Of a DNA stretch of 39,461 nt, positions 1 through 7,940 are shown in pieces. The position numbers and the translations under genes are program-made. Numbering within the stretch: the first letter of the stretch is position 1; each line of letters starts with the position of its first letter. The notes beneath the pieces were generated by a model that searched no databases, had not been told where the DNA came from, and saw only the letters and a program-made list of their open reading frames with translations. The stretch spans positions 1 through 39,461 of the forward strand of contig JANQKG010000046.1 in NCBI GenBank assembly GCA_028281235.1, given 5' to 3'. Source of the stretch: Afifellaceae bacterium (GTDB lineage: Bacteria > Pseudomonadota > Alphaproteobacteria > Rhizobiales > Afifellaceae).

Positions 1-1
1 C

Positions 2-382
2 TTCTTCCGCATGCTGCCCGACCGGCTGATCCTCGGCGCCGGCATGCACAAATTCGAGAAGCCGCAGCTTGATGCTTTCCGCGCGGCCATTGTCGATGAC
101 CGGTCAGGGCGTGCCCTGGCAAGGACGATCGACAAGCTACGCGGCGCGGGCCGGTATGAATTCGGCGGCGCATCGCGCAAAAAAGTGCCGCGCGGCTTTG
201 ACGCCGAGCATCCCCGCGCGGCCCTGCTTCTGCACGAGGGCCTTTTCGCCAGCATTGAAGAGAAGACGGGCAAGGTCGTCGAGACGCCAGCCTTCGTCGA
301 TCATTGTGTCGACCACTTCAAGACGATGTGGCCGATCTCACGCTGGCTGCTTGAGGAGGTGACGGGGAAACCGGACGCTTGA
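2..382 (+). CDS. DUF2461 family protein, C-terminal part
   Basis: The reading frame is open from the first bases of the window (Phe-Phe-Arg precede the first Met at 11) and ends with TGA at 380-382, so only the C-terminal ~126 residues are present. The opening segment (FFRMLPDRLILGAGMHKFE) and the following Ala-Ile-Val-Asp-Asp resemble the DUF2461/TIGR02453 family, in which a 'flgGGxx' strand is followed by a helix and 'R.aI..d'. Family proteins are about 220 aa soluble cytoplasmic proteins of unknown biochemical role. No neighbour on the left is visible. On the right lies a 546-base spacer full of repeats, so it is probably a monocistronic or last gene. Family assignment is from motif memory; function is unknown. 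Confidence 0.75.
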   Translation, partial: FFRMLPDRLILGAGMHKFEKPQLDAFRAAIVDDRSGRALARTIDKLRGAGRYEFGGASRKKVPRGFDAEHPRAALLLHEGLFASIEEKTGKVVETPAFVDHCVDHFKTMWPISRWLLEEVTGKPDA

Positions 383-411
383 GATCGTTCCGCAACCACG
401 CTCTCTCCTTT

Positions 412-553
412 GTCATCCCGGAAAGCGCGGACGCGCTTGTGCGGGACCTATGAACACCGACACTCAGGAGGTGCTCGGCGGCGACGGGCTGAACCCGTCG
501 GTCTTGTGTTCATGGGTCCCGGTCCCGGCCTGACGGCCGAACCGGGATGACAG
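412..553 (+). repeat. GTCATCCCGG-bounded palindromic repeat, copy A
   Basis: The element begins GTCATCCCGG (412-421) and ends CCGGGATGAC (542-551), perfect terminal inverted repeats. Inside are a 5' arm ending in GCGGGACC and a 3' arm carrying GGGTCCCGGT...CCGGGATGAC, with an inner hairpin GGCCTGACGGCC-like. The same body recurs at 688-822, 20980-21111 and, inverted, at 23007-23111. This looks like a BIME/REP- or MITE-like extragenic element. No coding capacity is seen. Confidence 0.85.
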
Positions 554-584
554 ACGAAAGGTTTGGTTGCGGTCGTGAGGCTCT

Positions 585-618
585 CCCGGATTTGCGCTTC
601 GCTCCATCGAGGCTACGA
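585..618 (-). repeat. Degenerate CCCGGATGGAGCG-type short repeat
   Basis: Read on the minus strand it gives TAGCCTCGATGGAGCGAAG followed by CGCAAATCCGGG. This is the same short repeat seen at 22942-22974 (TAGCCCGGATGGAGCGC...) and 23127-23151. The stem CCCGGAT/ATCCGGG is perfect at 22942-22974 but damaged on one side here. Confidence 0.65.
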
Positions 619-687
619 GGCCTCGCCATCGTCCGTAGCCCGCATGAAGCGCCAGCGAAATACGGGGAGGGTCCGCCCCCCTCCTTT

Positions 688-822
688 GTCATCCCGCAAG
701 CGGCGCGACAGCGCTTGTGCGGGACCCATAACCACCGAGGCTAACGGACGAAACCCCGTGCGTATCACCCAAAACCGTGTTCATGGGTCCCGGTCTCGGC
801 CTGACGGCCGAACCGGGATGAC
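688..822 (+). repeat. GTCATCCCGG-bounded palindromic repeat, copy B
   Basis: Second copy in the same orientation as copy A, starting GTCATCCCGC and ending CCGGGATGAC (813-822). The 3' arm is nearly identical to copy A (GTTCATGGGTCCCGGT... CCGAACCGGGATGACAG), while the middle differs. It ends about 105 bases before the ettA start. Confidence 0.85.
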
Positions 823-928
823 AGACGCGAGGCATGCCGCCCCTGTTGCGGCGCCCGCATTCTTCGCCTAAATCCCGCGCAACTTCCCACGACACACCAC
901 AAACGTTGCGAGGCCCGAAGCGACAGCC

Positions 929-2584
929 ATGGCGCGGCAATTCATTTATCACATGCAGGGCCTGACCAAGGCCTTCTCCGGCGGCAAGAAGGTCCTGGAG
1001 AACATCCACCTCTCCTTCTATCCCGACGCCAAGATCGGCGTGCTCGGGCCGAACGGCGCTGGCAAGTCGACGCTTCTGAAGATCATGGCCGGGCTCGACC
1101 AGGAGTTCACCGGCGAGGCCTGGGCGGCGGAAGGTGCGCGTGTCGGCTATCTGCCGCAGGAGCCGGAGCTCGACGCGTCGCTCGACGTGAAGGGCAACGT
1201 CATGCTCGGCGTGGCCGGCAAGCAGGCGATCCTCGACCGCTACAACGAGCTGATGATGAACTATTCCGACGAGACCGCGGAAGAGGCATCCAAGCTGCAG
1301 GACGAGATCGACGCCAAGAATCTCTGGGACCTCGACTCCCGCGTGGAGTTGTCGATGGAAGCGCTCGGCTGCCCGGCCGGCGAGGCTGAAGTCGCCACGC
1401 TCTCAGGCGGCGAAAAGCGCCGCGTGGCGCTCTGCAAGCTGCTTCTGGAGGAGCCGGATCTCCTGCTCCTCGACGAGCCGACCAACCATCTCGACGCGGA
1501 AACCGTCGCCTGGCTGGAAAAGCACCTGGAGCGCTTTCCAGGCGCCGTGCTGATCGTCACGCATGACCGCTACTTCCTCGACAATGTGACGGGCTGGATT
1601 CTGGAGCTCGATCGCGGCCGCGGCATTCCCTACGAGGGCAACTACACCGCCTATCTGGAGAAGAAGCAGAAGCGGCTCGTGCAGGAAGCGCGCGAGGACG
1701 CCGCGCGCCAGAAAGTCATCGCCCGCGAGCGCGAATGGATGAGCCGCAGCCCGGAGGCGCGGCGGACGAAATCGCAGGCGCGGATCAAAGCCTATGACGA
1801 ATTGCTCAAGGCCAACGACGAAAGGCTGGCGAGCCGCGAGGCGCAGATCGTCATCCCGCCCGGCGCGCGGCTTGGCGATGTGGTGATTGAGGCCGATCAG
1901 CTCGCCAAGGGCTACGGCGATCGACTCTTGATCGACGACCTCTCCTTCAAGCTGCCGCCCGGCGGCATTGTCGGCGTGATCGGCCCGAACGGCGCCGGCA
2001 AGACCACGCTCTTCCGCATGCTGACCGGACAGGAGGGACCGGACGGCGGCGCCATCCGCCTCGGCGACACGGCCACGCTCGGCTATGTCGACCAGAGCCG
2101 CACGCTGGAGGCCGGCAAGTCGGTCTGGGAGGAGATTTCCGGCGGTGCGGAGGTGATCACGCTCGGCAAGCGCGAGATGAACTCACGCGCCTATGTCGGT
2201 GCGTTCAACTTCAAGGGCGGCGACCAGCAGAAGCCGGTGGGAAAACTCTCAGGCGGCGAGCGCAACCGCGTGCATCTCGCCAAGATGCTGAAGTCCGGCG
2301 CCAACGTGCTGCTCCTCGACGAGCCCACCAACGACCTCGACACCGAAACGCTCGCCGCCCTTGAAGAGGCGCTGGAGGATTTCGCCGGTTGTGCGGTGGT
2401 GATCAGCCACGACCGCATGTTTTTGGACCGCCTCGCCACCCACATCCTCGCCTTTGAAGGCGACAGCCACGTGGAATGGTTTGAAGGGAATTTTGAGGCC
2501 TACGAAGAGGACAAGAAGCGCCGGCTGGGCGCCGACGCCGTGGAGAACCCGCGACGGATCAAATACAAGGCGTTTACGAGGTAG
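929..2584 (+). CDS. ettA: Energy-dependent translational throttle protein EttA (ABC-F)
   Basis: A soluble ABC-F ATPase of 551 aa, close to the ~555 aa of E. coli EttA. It lacks membrane segments and carries two nucleotide-binding domains. The first has Walker [10 protein letters not shown] at about 40-48, signature LSGGE near 158 and Walker B LLLLDEP near 180. The second has Walker A near 352, LSGGER near 440 and LLLLDEP near 463. A charged arm/linker (KKQKR...RR) lies between them at about 240-320. The N-terminus [16 protein letters not shown] is characteristic of EttA. In E. coli, EttA binds the ribosomal E site and gates entry into elongation according to ADP/ATP ratio; the same role is inferred here. 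The start at 929 fits the family N-terminus. It stands alone between a repeat spacer and a restriction-modification module. Confidence 0.95.
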   Translation: MARQFIYHMQGLTKAFSGGKKVLENIHLSFYPDAKIGVLGPNGAGKSTLLKIMAGLDQEFTGEAWAAEGARVGYLPQEPELDASLDVKGNVMLGVAGKQAILDRYNELMMNYSDETAEEASKLQDEIDAKNLWDLDSRVELSMEALGCPAGEAEVATLSGGEKRRVALCKLLLEEPDLLLLDEPTNHLDAETVAWLEKHLERFPGAVLIVTHDRYFLDNVTGWILELDRGRGIPYEGNYTAYLEKKQKRLVQEAREDAARQKVIAREREWMSRSPEARRTKSQARIKAYDELLKANDERLASREAQIVIPPGARLGDVVIEADQLAKGYGDRLLIDDLSFKLPPGGIVGVIGPNGAGKTTLFRMLTGQEGPDGGAIRLGDTATLGYVDQSRTLEAGKSVWEEISGGAEVITLGKREMNSRAYVGAFNFKGGDQQKPVGKLSGGERNRVHLAKMLKSGANVLLLDEPTNDLDTETLAALEEALEDFAGCAVVISHDRMFLDRLATHILAFEGDSHVEWFEGNFEAYEEDKKRRLGADAVENPRRIKYKAFTR

Positions 2585-2673
2585 CGGCATCGTGGGCGAC
2601 TGACCTCGGCTCGCGCAACAATTCGGAGCACGGGGTAGATCCTATTGCCGCGGTTGGGCATCGTGGAGCAGCA

Positions 2674-2689
2674 GGAGTCGCTTACGATG
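2674..2689 (+). promoter_or_regulatory. Shine-Dalgarno deciding the endonuclease start
   Basis: GGAG at 2674-2677 lies 9 bases before ATG 2687. The frame also stays open back to a TTG at 2645, which has no comparable upstream site. The ATG is therefore preferred, giving a 222-residue rather than 236-residue protein. Confidence 0.6.
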
Positions 2690-3355
2690 CCCACGGTCCA
2701 CTTAGTACCTGCCGATTTGCGGGATCTCTATCACGTCAAAGAGTGGCGGAACGCTGCTGGTATTCTGCACACCGCCTGCCCCGATGAATGGGCGGATGTG
2801 ATTGAAGTGCTTCGAGCGTTCCGACTACGCCGGTCGGAGATCGAAGCGGCCGGCAAGAACCGTTCGCCAATTTCCCAGCAGATCGATGGCGCGTTCTACA
2901 GTCGTGGCTGGATCGAAAAAAGCTTCAACACAACGATTAAGCTGGACGATCAAGAGTACGAAAGCCCGACCCATTCGGTCGATTGCTTCAAGAATCGGGT
3001 CGCTCTGGAGGTAGAATGGAACAACAAGGACCCATTCTTTGATCGCGACCTCAACAACTTTCGCCTTCTATTCGACCTCCGTGCGATCGACGTCGGCATC
3101 GTTGTTACGCGTGCTACTGAACTCCAACAAATCTTCAACGAACTTGGCAAAGGCGCATCCTACGGCTCCTCCACCACACATCATACTAAGCTGTGGCCGC
3201 GCCTAGATGGCGGTGGCGGAGGCGGTTGCCCGGTGCTCACATTCGCCATCACGCCCGCCCTCTACCTAGACGATGGTCCACCGACACAGGAGACGGTCGA
3301 GGCCATAGAGCAATTCCCCTTAACCGAAGACCCCGATGACGCAACTGCCGACTAG
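2687..3355 (+). CDS. BglII-family type II restriction endonuclease
   Basis: A 222-residue protein resembling the BglII/BstYI restriction endonuclease family. The core reads SVDCFKNRVALEVEWNNKD followed by PFFDRDLNNFR. This gives Asp99, Glu108 and Glu110 in the D-x8-E-x-[Q/E] spacing of BglII (known catalytic Asp84, Glu93, Gln95). BglII itself lacks the canonical PD-(D/E)xK lysine; here the third position is Glu. The sequence is richer in A/T than its neighbours. It faces a MT-A70-type DNA methyltransferase, the two stop codons being three bases apart, so the pair forms a complete type II restriction-modification unit. The target is not deducible: BglII cuts AGATCT and BstYI RGATCY. A GGAG site decides the start. 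Horizontal acquisition is inferred from composition and gene content. Confidence 0.82.
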   Translation: MPTVHLVPADLRDLYHVKEWRNAAGILHTACPDEWADVIEVLRAFRLRRSEIEAAGKNRSPISQQIDGAFYSRGWIEKSFNTTIKLDDQEYESPTHSVDCFKNRVALEVEWNNKDPFFDRDLNNFRLLFDLRAIDVGIVVTRATELQQIFNELGKGASYGSSTTHHTKLWPRLDGGGGGGCPVLTFAITPALYLDDGPPTQETVEAIEQFPLTEDPDDATAD

Positions 3356-3358
3356 CGG

Positions 3359-4003
3359 TCACTCGACTGCGACAGCCGAAGAATTGTACGAGTAGGTATC
3401 CCACGTCGGCTCGTAGCCCTCGTCCGCCTCGTTTCCCCAATATGTCCATCCCGGCCGCGTGCCGCGCGCGAAGAGCTCCAGATACGGCCCTTTCGAGCAG
3501 CTTTCGATGATGTCGTATTGCTCGTCGGGCTTGCGCGAATGCTCGCGCTTGCGGCTCGCCATGTAGTTCACCTGGCTGCGGCCAGGCGCAAGCGTGCGCC
3601 CATTCTTCCCGCGAATGCCGAACAGCAGAAGCTCCGTGACGTTGCGGAAATAGAACCCGACGCCACGGCCGTCCGAGCCGCCGTCCTTGCGCACCTTATG
3701 CCAGACAATGTTCGACTTGTATTCAAAGCCCCACGCCTGCATCACGCGAAGGCCGTCGGGCAAAAGCGCATTCGGCACCCAAAGATAAAGATGCGCCGGC
3801 TCCACCACGAGGTCCGCAACCGGCAGCGCACAGATGTCGTCGGTCGTCATCGTCTCGTAGCGCGCAAGCCGCCGATGCTCCGGCGCAACTTTGCCCGTGC
3901 GATTGGTGAAGCGCCACGGCGGGTCAGCCAGGACGGTGTGAAACCGCCTGCCCGCGGTCAGCCGCGCGAGATCGAGAACTGTGTCGACCGGATGGATGTT
4001 CAT
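3359..4003 (-). CDS. MT-A70 family DNA N6-adenine methyltransferase
   Basis: A 214-residue protein with the DPPW catalytic motif at 27-30 (FHTVLADPPWRF) and the later LYLWVPNALL, KVRKDGG and Y-L-E-L-F-A-R...GW-x-x-WGNE segments typical of MT-A70/M.MunI-like adenine methyltransferases. These transfer a methyl group from S-adenosylmethionine to N6 of adenine. It lies tail to tail with the BglII-like endonuclease and presumably protects host DNA at the same site. ATG 4003 is preceded by GGGAG four to five bases upstream. A longer frame begins with TTG at 4060 but has no better support. The family also includes orphan and phage methyltransferases, but the adjacent nuclease argues for a cognate pair. 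Confidence 0.85.
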   Translation of the reverse strand: MNIHPVDTVLDLARLTAGRRFHTVLADPPWRFTNRTGKVAPEHRRLARYETMTTDDICALPVADLVVEPAHLYLWVPNALLPDGLRVMQAWGFEYKSNIVWHKVRKDGGSDGRGVGFYFRNVTELLLFGIRGKNGRTLAPGRSQVNYMASRKREHSRKPDEQYDIIESCSKGPYLELFARGTRPGWTYWGNEADEGYEPTWDTYSYNSSAVAVE

Positions 4004-4192
4004 GCCACTCCCACATAGGTAACTATTGTGAACATAGAGAGAACGAAACCTCAAGCCCAATCTGCCTGATTCGCACAGAAATGCCTTCGGTGGCCCCAGC
4101 GCTTTTCGCCACTCGCTCTCTCAACAGTTTGAATTGCCTCCGCGCGCCAAACCCCCAGATTCGCATCATCCGGTTATCCGGGAGGCCCAGCT

Positions 4193-5242
4193 ATGCCTGT
4201 CGATCGACGCACACTTCTGACCACCGGCGCCGCCGCGGGCCTTTCAGCTGGCCTCTCCACGCTCATCCCCGGTGCAGCGCAGGCTGAGGCCACCTCGGCC
4301 GGCGCAAAAGCCACCGGCGCGCTCATGCGCGAGCGGGCAAATGCGCTCCTCTCCGCGCTTGATGAGGATCAGCGCGACGCCGCGCTCTTTCCTTTCGATG
4401 GTCGCGCTCGCAAGGCATGGAACTTCATGCTCGGCGCGCGCCGCGCGCCGGGGCTCGCCTTGGAGCAGATGGACCCGGCCCAGAAGAACCTGGCGCTCGA
4501 CCTGCTGACCAGCGGCACCAGCCAACTCGGCCTTGAGAAGGCGATGAACATCATGCTCCAGCAGGACATCCTGCGCGACGAATGGGGCAAGGGCTCGCCG
4601 GATCGCAACCGCGAGCGGTTCTGCGTCCAAATCTACGGCACGCCCGTAAGCACCGGCGCCTGGTCGTGGCGCTGGGAAGGCCACCATCTGTCGCTGACCT
4701 TCACGCTTCGCGACGATGAGGTGATATCGGCCACGCCGAGCTCCTTTTCGTCGGAGCCCAACACAGTCCCGTCGGGCCCACATCAGGGTCTCGTGGTGCT
4801 GAAGGAAGAGGAGGTGCTCGGACGCCAACTTTTCAGCGACCTTGACGGAGCGAGCCGACGCCACGCGCTGGTCTGGGAGCGCTCGCCGGGGAACATCCAG
4901 TCAAATCGCGGCGCGGAAGATCAGGTCGCGGCGGAGGCCGCGGGCGTGCCGCTCGGCGACCTCACGCAGGCGCAGTCCGATATGGCAGAGCGCCTCATTG
5001 AGGTCTACACGAGCGAAGTCCTGCCGCCGCCTTTGGCTGGCCAGCAGACGGCGCGCCTGCAGGGCGAGGACATGGCGGCCATGCGCTTCGCCTGGGGTGG
5101 CGCCGATCTCGACGGTTCAATCTACTACCGCCTCACCGGCACCGATCTGCTGATTGAATTTGCAAGCCTCGTCAATCAGCCGCTTCACCTGCACGCCGTC
5201 TTTCACGACACGAAACGCAACTTCGGTGCACATCTGATTTAG
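4193..5242 (+). CDS. Exported DUF3500 domain protein with Tat-like signal
   Basis: A 349-residue protein beginning with a Tat-type leader: DRRTLL at residues 4-9, a hydrophobic Ala/Gly/Leu stretch, and a likely cleavage after GAAQA near residue 33. The rest matches DUF3500. It contains GHH at 163-165 followed by a beta-rich LSLTFTL segment and a C-terminal His-rich motif HLHAVFHD at 332-339 followed by a Lys-Arg-Asn-Phe-Gly. The clustered histidines suggest a metal site, which is inference. Family function is unknown. It is preceded by the divergent methyltransferase gene and followed directly by a palindromic repeat whose first G is the last base of its TAG stop. No operon partner is seen. 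Confidence 0.85.
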   Translation: MPVDRRTLLTTGAAAGLSAGLSTLIPGAAQAEATSAGAKATGALMRERANALLSALDEDQRDAALFPFDGRARKAWNFMLGARRAPGLALEQMDPAQKNLALDLLTSGTSQLGLEKAMNIMLQQDILRDEWGKGSPDRNRERFCVQIYGTPVSTGAWSWRWEGHHLSLTFTLRDDEVISATPSSFSSEPNTVPSGPHQGLVVLKEEEVLGRQLFSDLDGASRRHALVWERSPGNIQSNRGAEDQVAAEAAGVPLGDLTQAQSDMAERLIEVYTSEVLPPPLAGQQTARLQGEDMAAMRFAWGGADLDGSIYYRLTGTDLLIEFASLVNQPLHLHAVFHDTKRNFGAHLI

Positions 5243-5315
5243 AGCATGATCCCGAAAAGCATGCCCCGGACCCCGATCCGGGGTGGACACCATCTTTTCG
5301 GATAAGATCATGCTC
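5242..5315. repeat. Nested palindromic repeat (GAGCATGATC type), probable bidirectional terminator
   Basis: Outer arms GAGCATGATC (5242-5251) and GATCATGCTC (5306-5315) are perfect inverted repeats. Next come CCGAAAAG (5252-5259) and CTTTTCGG (5294-5301), and an inner CCCCGGA...TCCGGGG hairpin. Such elements are abundant between genes in Hyphomicrobiales. It sits between the convergent DUF3500 and LysE-family genes, so it could form a transcript-ending hairpin in both directions, although it has no U-tract. Confidence 0.8.
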
Positions 5316-5351
5316 CAGCAAAGGCACTAGTTTCGATCACGGCCGCGCCCG

Positions 5352-5993
5352 CTACTGCCGCGCCGTCAGGAGCCGCACGGCGAACGCCCCGAACACGCCG
5401 GCGAAAAGCCAATCGATCGCCCGCATGATCTTCGGCGAGCGCTTTAAAGCGTCGGAGAGCCGCGCGGCGAAGATGATCATCAGCGCGCAAAGCGGCGCGG
5501 CGATCGCCACAAAGGTGATGCCGAGAAAGATCAGCTTGCCCATGGCATGGGGATCGCTGGCGCTGACGAATTGCGGCAGGAAGGTCACGAAGAACATGAT
5601 GATCTTCGGGTTCAAGAGGTTGACGGCAAGCCCCTTGGCCCAGGCCGCGGCGACGGTCTCGCGTGGCGCGCCGCTGCCCGCCTCAAGGCTCAGTGCTGAG
5701 CCGTTCCGCACTGCGTCGATGGCCAGCCAGAAGAGATAAAGCGCGCCCACCACCTTCAAGATGAAGAACGCCGTGGTGCTTGCAGCAAGCAGCGCCGAAA
5801 GCCCGAGCGCCACAAGAATGGTGTGGATCAACGAGCCGGTCAGCGCGCCGGCCAGCGCCGCCATGCCGGCGGGGCGGCCCTGGCGCACGGCCTTGCCGAG
5901 GAACAACGTCATGTCCGGGCCGGGTGTAAAGGTGATCACCAGCACCGCCACCACATAGGCGGCAAGCACGGGCAAGGTCGGAACGAAATCCAT
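5352..5993 (-). CDS. LysE/RhtB family amino-acid exporter
   Basis: A 213-residue hydrophobic membrane protein with about six predicted transmembrane segments. The N-terminal TFTPGPDM motif near residues 22-29 followed by an Arg-x-Gly turn is diagnostic of the LysE/RhtB superfamily. NLLNPKIIMFF near the middle is the second conserved NPK motif. Members export amino acids or derivatives such as homoserine, threonine and lysine using the proton gradient. The substrate here cannot be told. ATG 5993 is preceded by GAGGA about 10 bases upstream. It is convergent with the DUF3500 gene and divergent from a GNAT gene. Confidence 0.9.
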   Translation of the reverse strand: MDFVPTLPVLAAYVVAVLVITFTPGPDMTLFLGKAVRQGRPAGMAALAGALTGSLIHTILVALGLSALLAASTTAFFILKVVGALYLFWLAIDAVRNGSALSLEAGSGAPRETVAAAWAKGLAVNLLNPKIIMFFVTFLPQFVSASDPHAMGKLIFLGITFVAIAAPLCALMIIFAARLSDALKRSPKIMRAIDWLFAGVFGAFAVRLLTARQ

Positions 5994-6142
5994 GGGCGGG
6001 CGTCCTCAGACCCCGAGACTGGCGAAACCAGAGCGCACGCGCCACCTGAATCTTGCAGCCTGACAATCCGCCGCATAGGTTGAGCGCAAACGGGGATGAA
6101 GCGACCGCCGTGTGCCACGCGGCGCGTCCTTCAAGAGCCGCG

Positions 6143-6625
6143 ATGACGATTGACATCATTATCCGCCCCGCCGAGCCGGCCGACCTTGCGGCCGTGCGCG
6201 CGCTCCTGGTCGAAACCTGGCACGACACTTACGACCGGTTGATCGGTGCGGACAAAGTGCGCGAGATCACAGATTCCTGGCACTCGATGGAGAACCTCAC
6301 CCAGCAGCTCAGCCTGCCGGAAACGGCGTTCCTGGTAGCGGAAGCAGACAGCGAAATCGTTGGCCATGTCTATGCCAATGCGCAGAAGCCGCCGGTCCTC
6401 ACCATCGCCCGGCTCTATGTGCTGCCGGCGCGCCAGCGCCAGGGGATCGGCAAGCGCCTGCTCGACGAGGTGGTCCAACGCTACCGCGGATGCACCACCG
6501 TCCGGCTCGTCGTGGAGGAGGAGAACGCCAAGGGCCTTGCCTTCTATCGACGCGAAGGGTTCGAAAGCGTCGGCGAAGCCGTCGTGGAGGGGATCAGGCA
6601 TTTCCGCATGGAACGGCCGCGCTAG
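6143..6625 (+). CDS. GNAT family N-acetyltransferase
   Basis: A 160-residue single-domain GNAT protein. Beta strand IIIRPAEPAD opens the fold. Motif A is IARLYVLPARQRQGIGKRLL, with the acetyl-CoA pyrophosphate-binding [R/Q]xxGxG at about 98-103. Motif B includes NAKGLAFYRREGFE, typical of the C-terminal half. The acceptor substrate is unknown. ATG 6143 is chosen because the GNAT fold begins there; upstream the frame continues to 6053 without homology. The Shine-Dalgarno is weak (AAGAG). The gene is followed 93 bases later by argG and may be independent of it. Confidence 0.85.
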   Translation: MTIDIIIRPAEPADLAAVRALLVETWHDTYDRLIGADKVREITDSWHSMENLTQQLSLPETAFLVAEADSEIVGHVYANAQKPPVLTIARLYVLPARQRQGIGKRLLDEVVQRYRGCTTVRLVVEEENAKGLAFYRREGFESVGEAVVEGIRHFRMERPR

Positions 6626-6718
6626 GCCGGCGCGCCCAACGCCACGCTTGGCGGGCCCTCCCCGCCCGTCCTATAAGCCCGCCGATCCATCTCCCGTATA
6701 TTTGGGCGCGAGGCGTTT

Positions 6719-7939
6719 ATGTCAGACATCAAGAAGGTCGTGCTTTCCTATTCCGGCGGGCTCGACACCTCCGTCATCCTGAAATGGCTGAAGACGACCT
6801 ATGGCTGCGAGGTCGTGACCTTCACCGCCGATCTCGGCCAGGGCGAGGAGTTGGAGCCGGCGCGCCGCAACGCCGAGCGCCTCGGCGTGAAAGACATCCG
6901 CATTGTGGATGTGCGCGAGGAATTCGTGCGGGACTTCGTCTTTCCGATGTTCCGCATGAACGCGCTTTACGAAGGCACCTATCTGCTCGGCACTTCCATT
7001 GCCCGCCCGCTGATCGCCAAGCATTTGGTGGAGATCGCTGCGGAGACGGGCGCCGATGCCATTGCCCATGGCGCTACGGGCAAGGGCAACGACCAGGTGC
7101 GCTTTGAGCTATCCGCTTACGCGCTCAACCCCGACATCAAGGTGATCGCGCCGTGGCGTGATTGGGAGTTCAAGTCGCGCAGCGATCTCGTCGAATTCGC
7201 CGAAAAGAACCAGATCCCCGTACCCAAGGACAAGCGCGGCGAAGCGCCTTTCTCCGTCGACGCCAACCTTCTGCATTCCTCATCGGAAGGCAAAATCCTG
7301 GAGGACCCCAACGAGGCGCCGCCCGAGCACGTCTTTCAGCGCACGATCGCGCCGGAAGACGCGCCCGACAAAGCGACGATCATTGAAATCGGCTTCAAGC
7401 AGGGCGACGCGGTCTCGCTCGACGGCAAGGCGCTATCGCCTGCCACGCTGCTTGCCGCGCTCAACGATCTTGGCCGCGACAACGGCATCGGCCGGCTCGA
7501 CCTGGTGGAGAACCGCTTCGTCGGTATGAAGAACCGCGGCATCTACGAGACACCGGGCGGCACGATTCTGTCCGTGGCGCATCGTGCGATGGAATCGATC
7601 ACGCTCGATCGCGGCGCCGCGCACCTGAAGGACGAGCTGATGCCGCGCTATGCGGAGCTTGTCTATAACGGCTTCTGGTTCTCGCCGGAGCGCGAGATGA
7701 TACAGGCCATGGCCGACAAGAGCCAGGAGCACGTCGAAGGCACGGTGCGGCTGAAGCTCTACAAGGGCAACGTCATCGTTGAGGGCCGCGCCTCGCCGAT
7801 GTCGCTTTATTCCGATGCGCTGGTGACCTTTGAGGACGACAAGGGCGCTTACGACCAGGCCGACGCCACCGGCTTCATCCGGCTCAATGCGCTGCGGCTG
7901 CGGACTCTGGCGATGCGGGACCGGCTCAAGGGCGAATGA
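6719..7939 (+). CDS. argG: Argininosuccinate synthase
   Basis: A 406-residue protein of the usual ArgG length. It carries the N-type ATP pyrophosphatase P-loop YSGGLDTS at residues 10-17. Further family motifs include [13 protein letters not shown] near 120-132, IAPWRDWEF and YETPGG. It catalyses ATP-dependent condensation of citrulline and aspartate to argininosuccinate, the penultimate step of arginine synthesis, in the cytoplasm. GAGG lies about 7 bases before the ATG. Only one base separates its TGA from the next gene's ATG, so argG is probably cotranscribed with the nitronate monooxygenase. No other arg genes are nearby, which is common in this group. Confidence 0.97.
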   Translation: MSDIKKVVLSYSGGLDTSVILKWLKTTYGCEVVTFTADLGQGEELEPARRNAERLGVKDIRIVDVREEFVRDFVFPMFRMNALYEGTYLLGTSIARPLIAKHLVEIAAETGADAIAHGATGKGNDQVRFELSAYALNPDIKVIAPWRDWEFKSRSDLVEFAEKNQIPVPKDKRGEAPFSVDANLLHSSSEGKILEDPNEAPPEHVFQRTIAPEDAPDKATIIEIGFKQGDAVSLDGKALSPATLLAALNDLGRDNGIGRLDLVENRFVGMKNRGIYETPGGTILSVAHRAMESITLDRGAAHLKDELMPRYAELVYNGFWFSPEREMIQAMADKSQEHVEGTVRLKLYKGNVIVEGRASPMSLYSDALVTFEDDKGAYDQADATGFIRLNALRLRTLAMRDRLKGE

Positions 7940-7940
7940 G

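Larger units (their letters stand above)
383..928. other. Gene-free spacer filled with palindromic repeats
   Basis: No convincing gene lies here. Short open frames on both strands are translations of repeats. The spacer contains two copies of a GTCATCCCGG-bounded element (412-553 and 688-822) in the same orientation, separated by a degenerate copy of another repeat (585-618). The promoter of ettA should lie in the last ~100 bases, but no convincing -35/-10 pair was identified. Confidence 0.8.

Noticed and set aside
547-871. Short open frames in the spacer before ettA
   Set aside because: They translate the GTCATCCCGG and CCCGGATGGAGCG repeats; the same peptides appear wherever the repeats occur.
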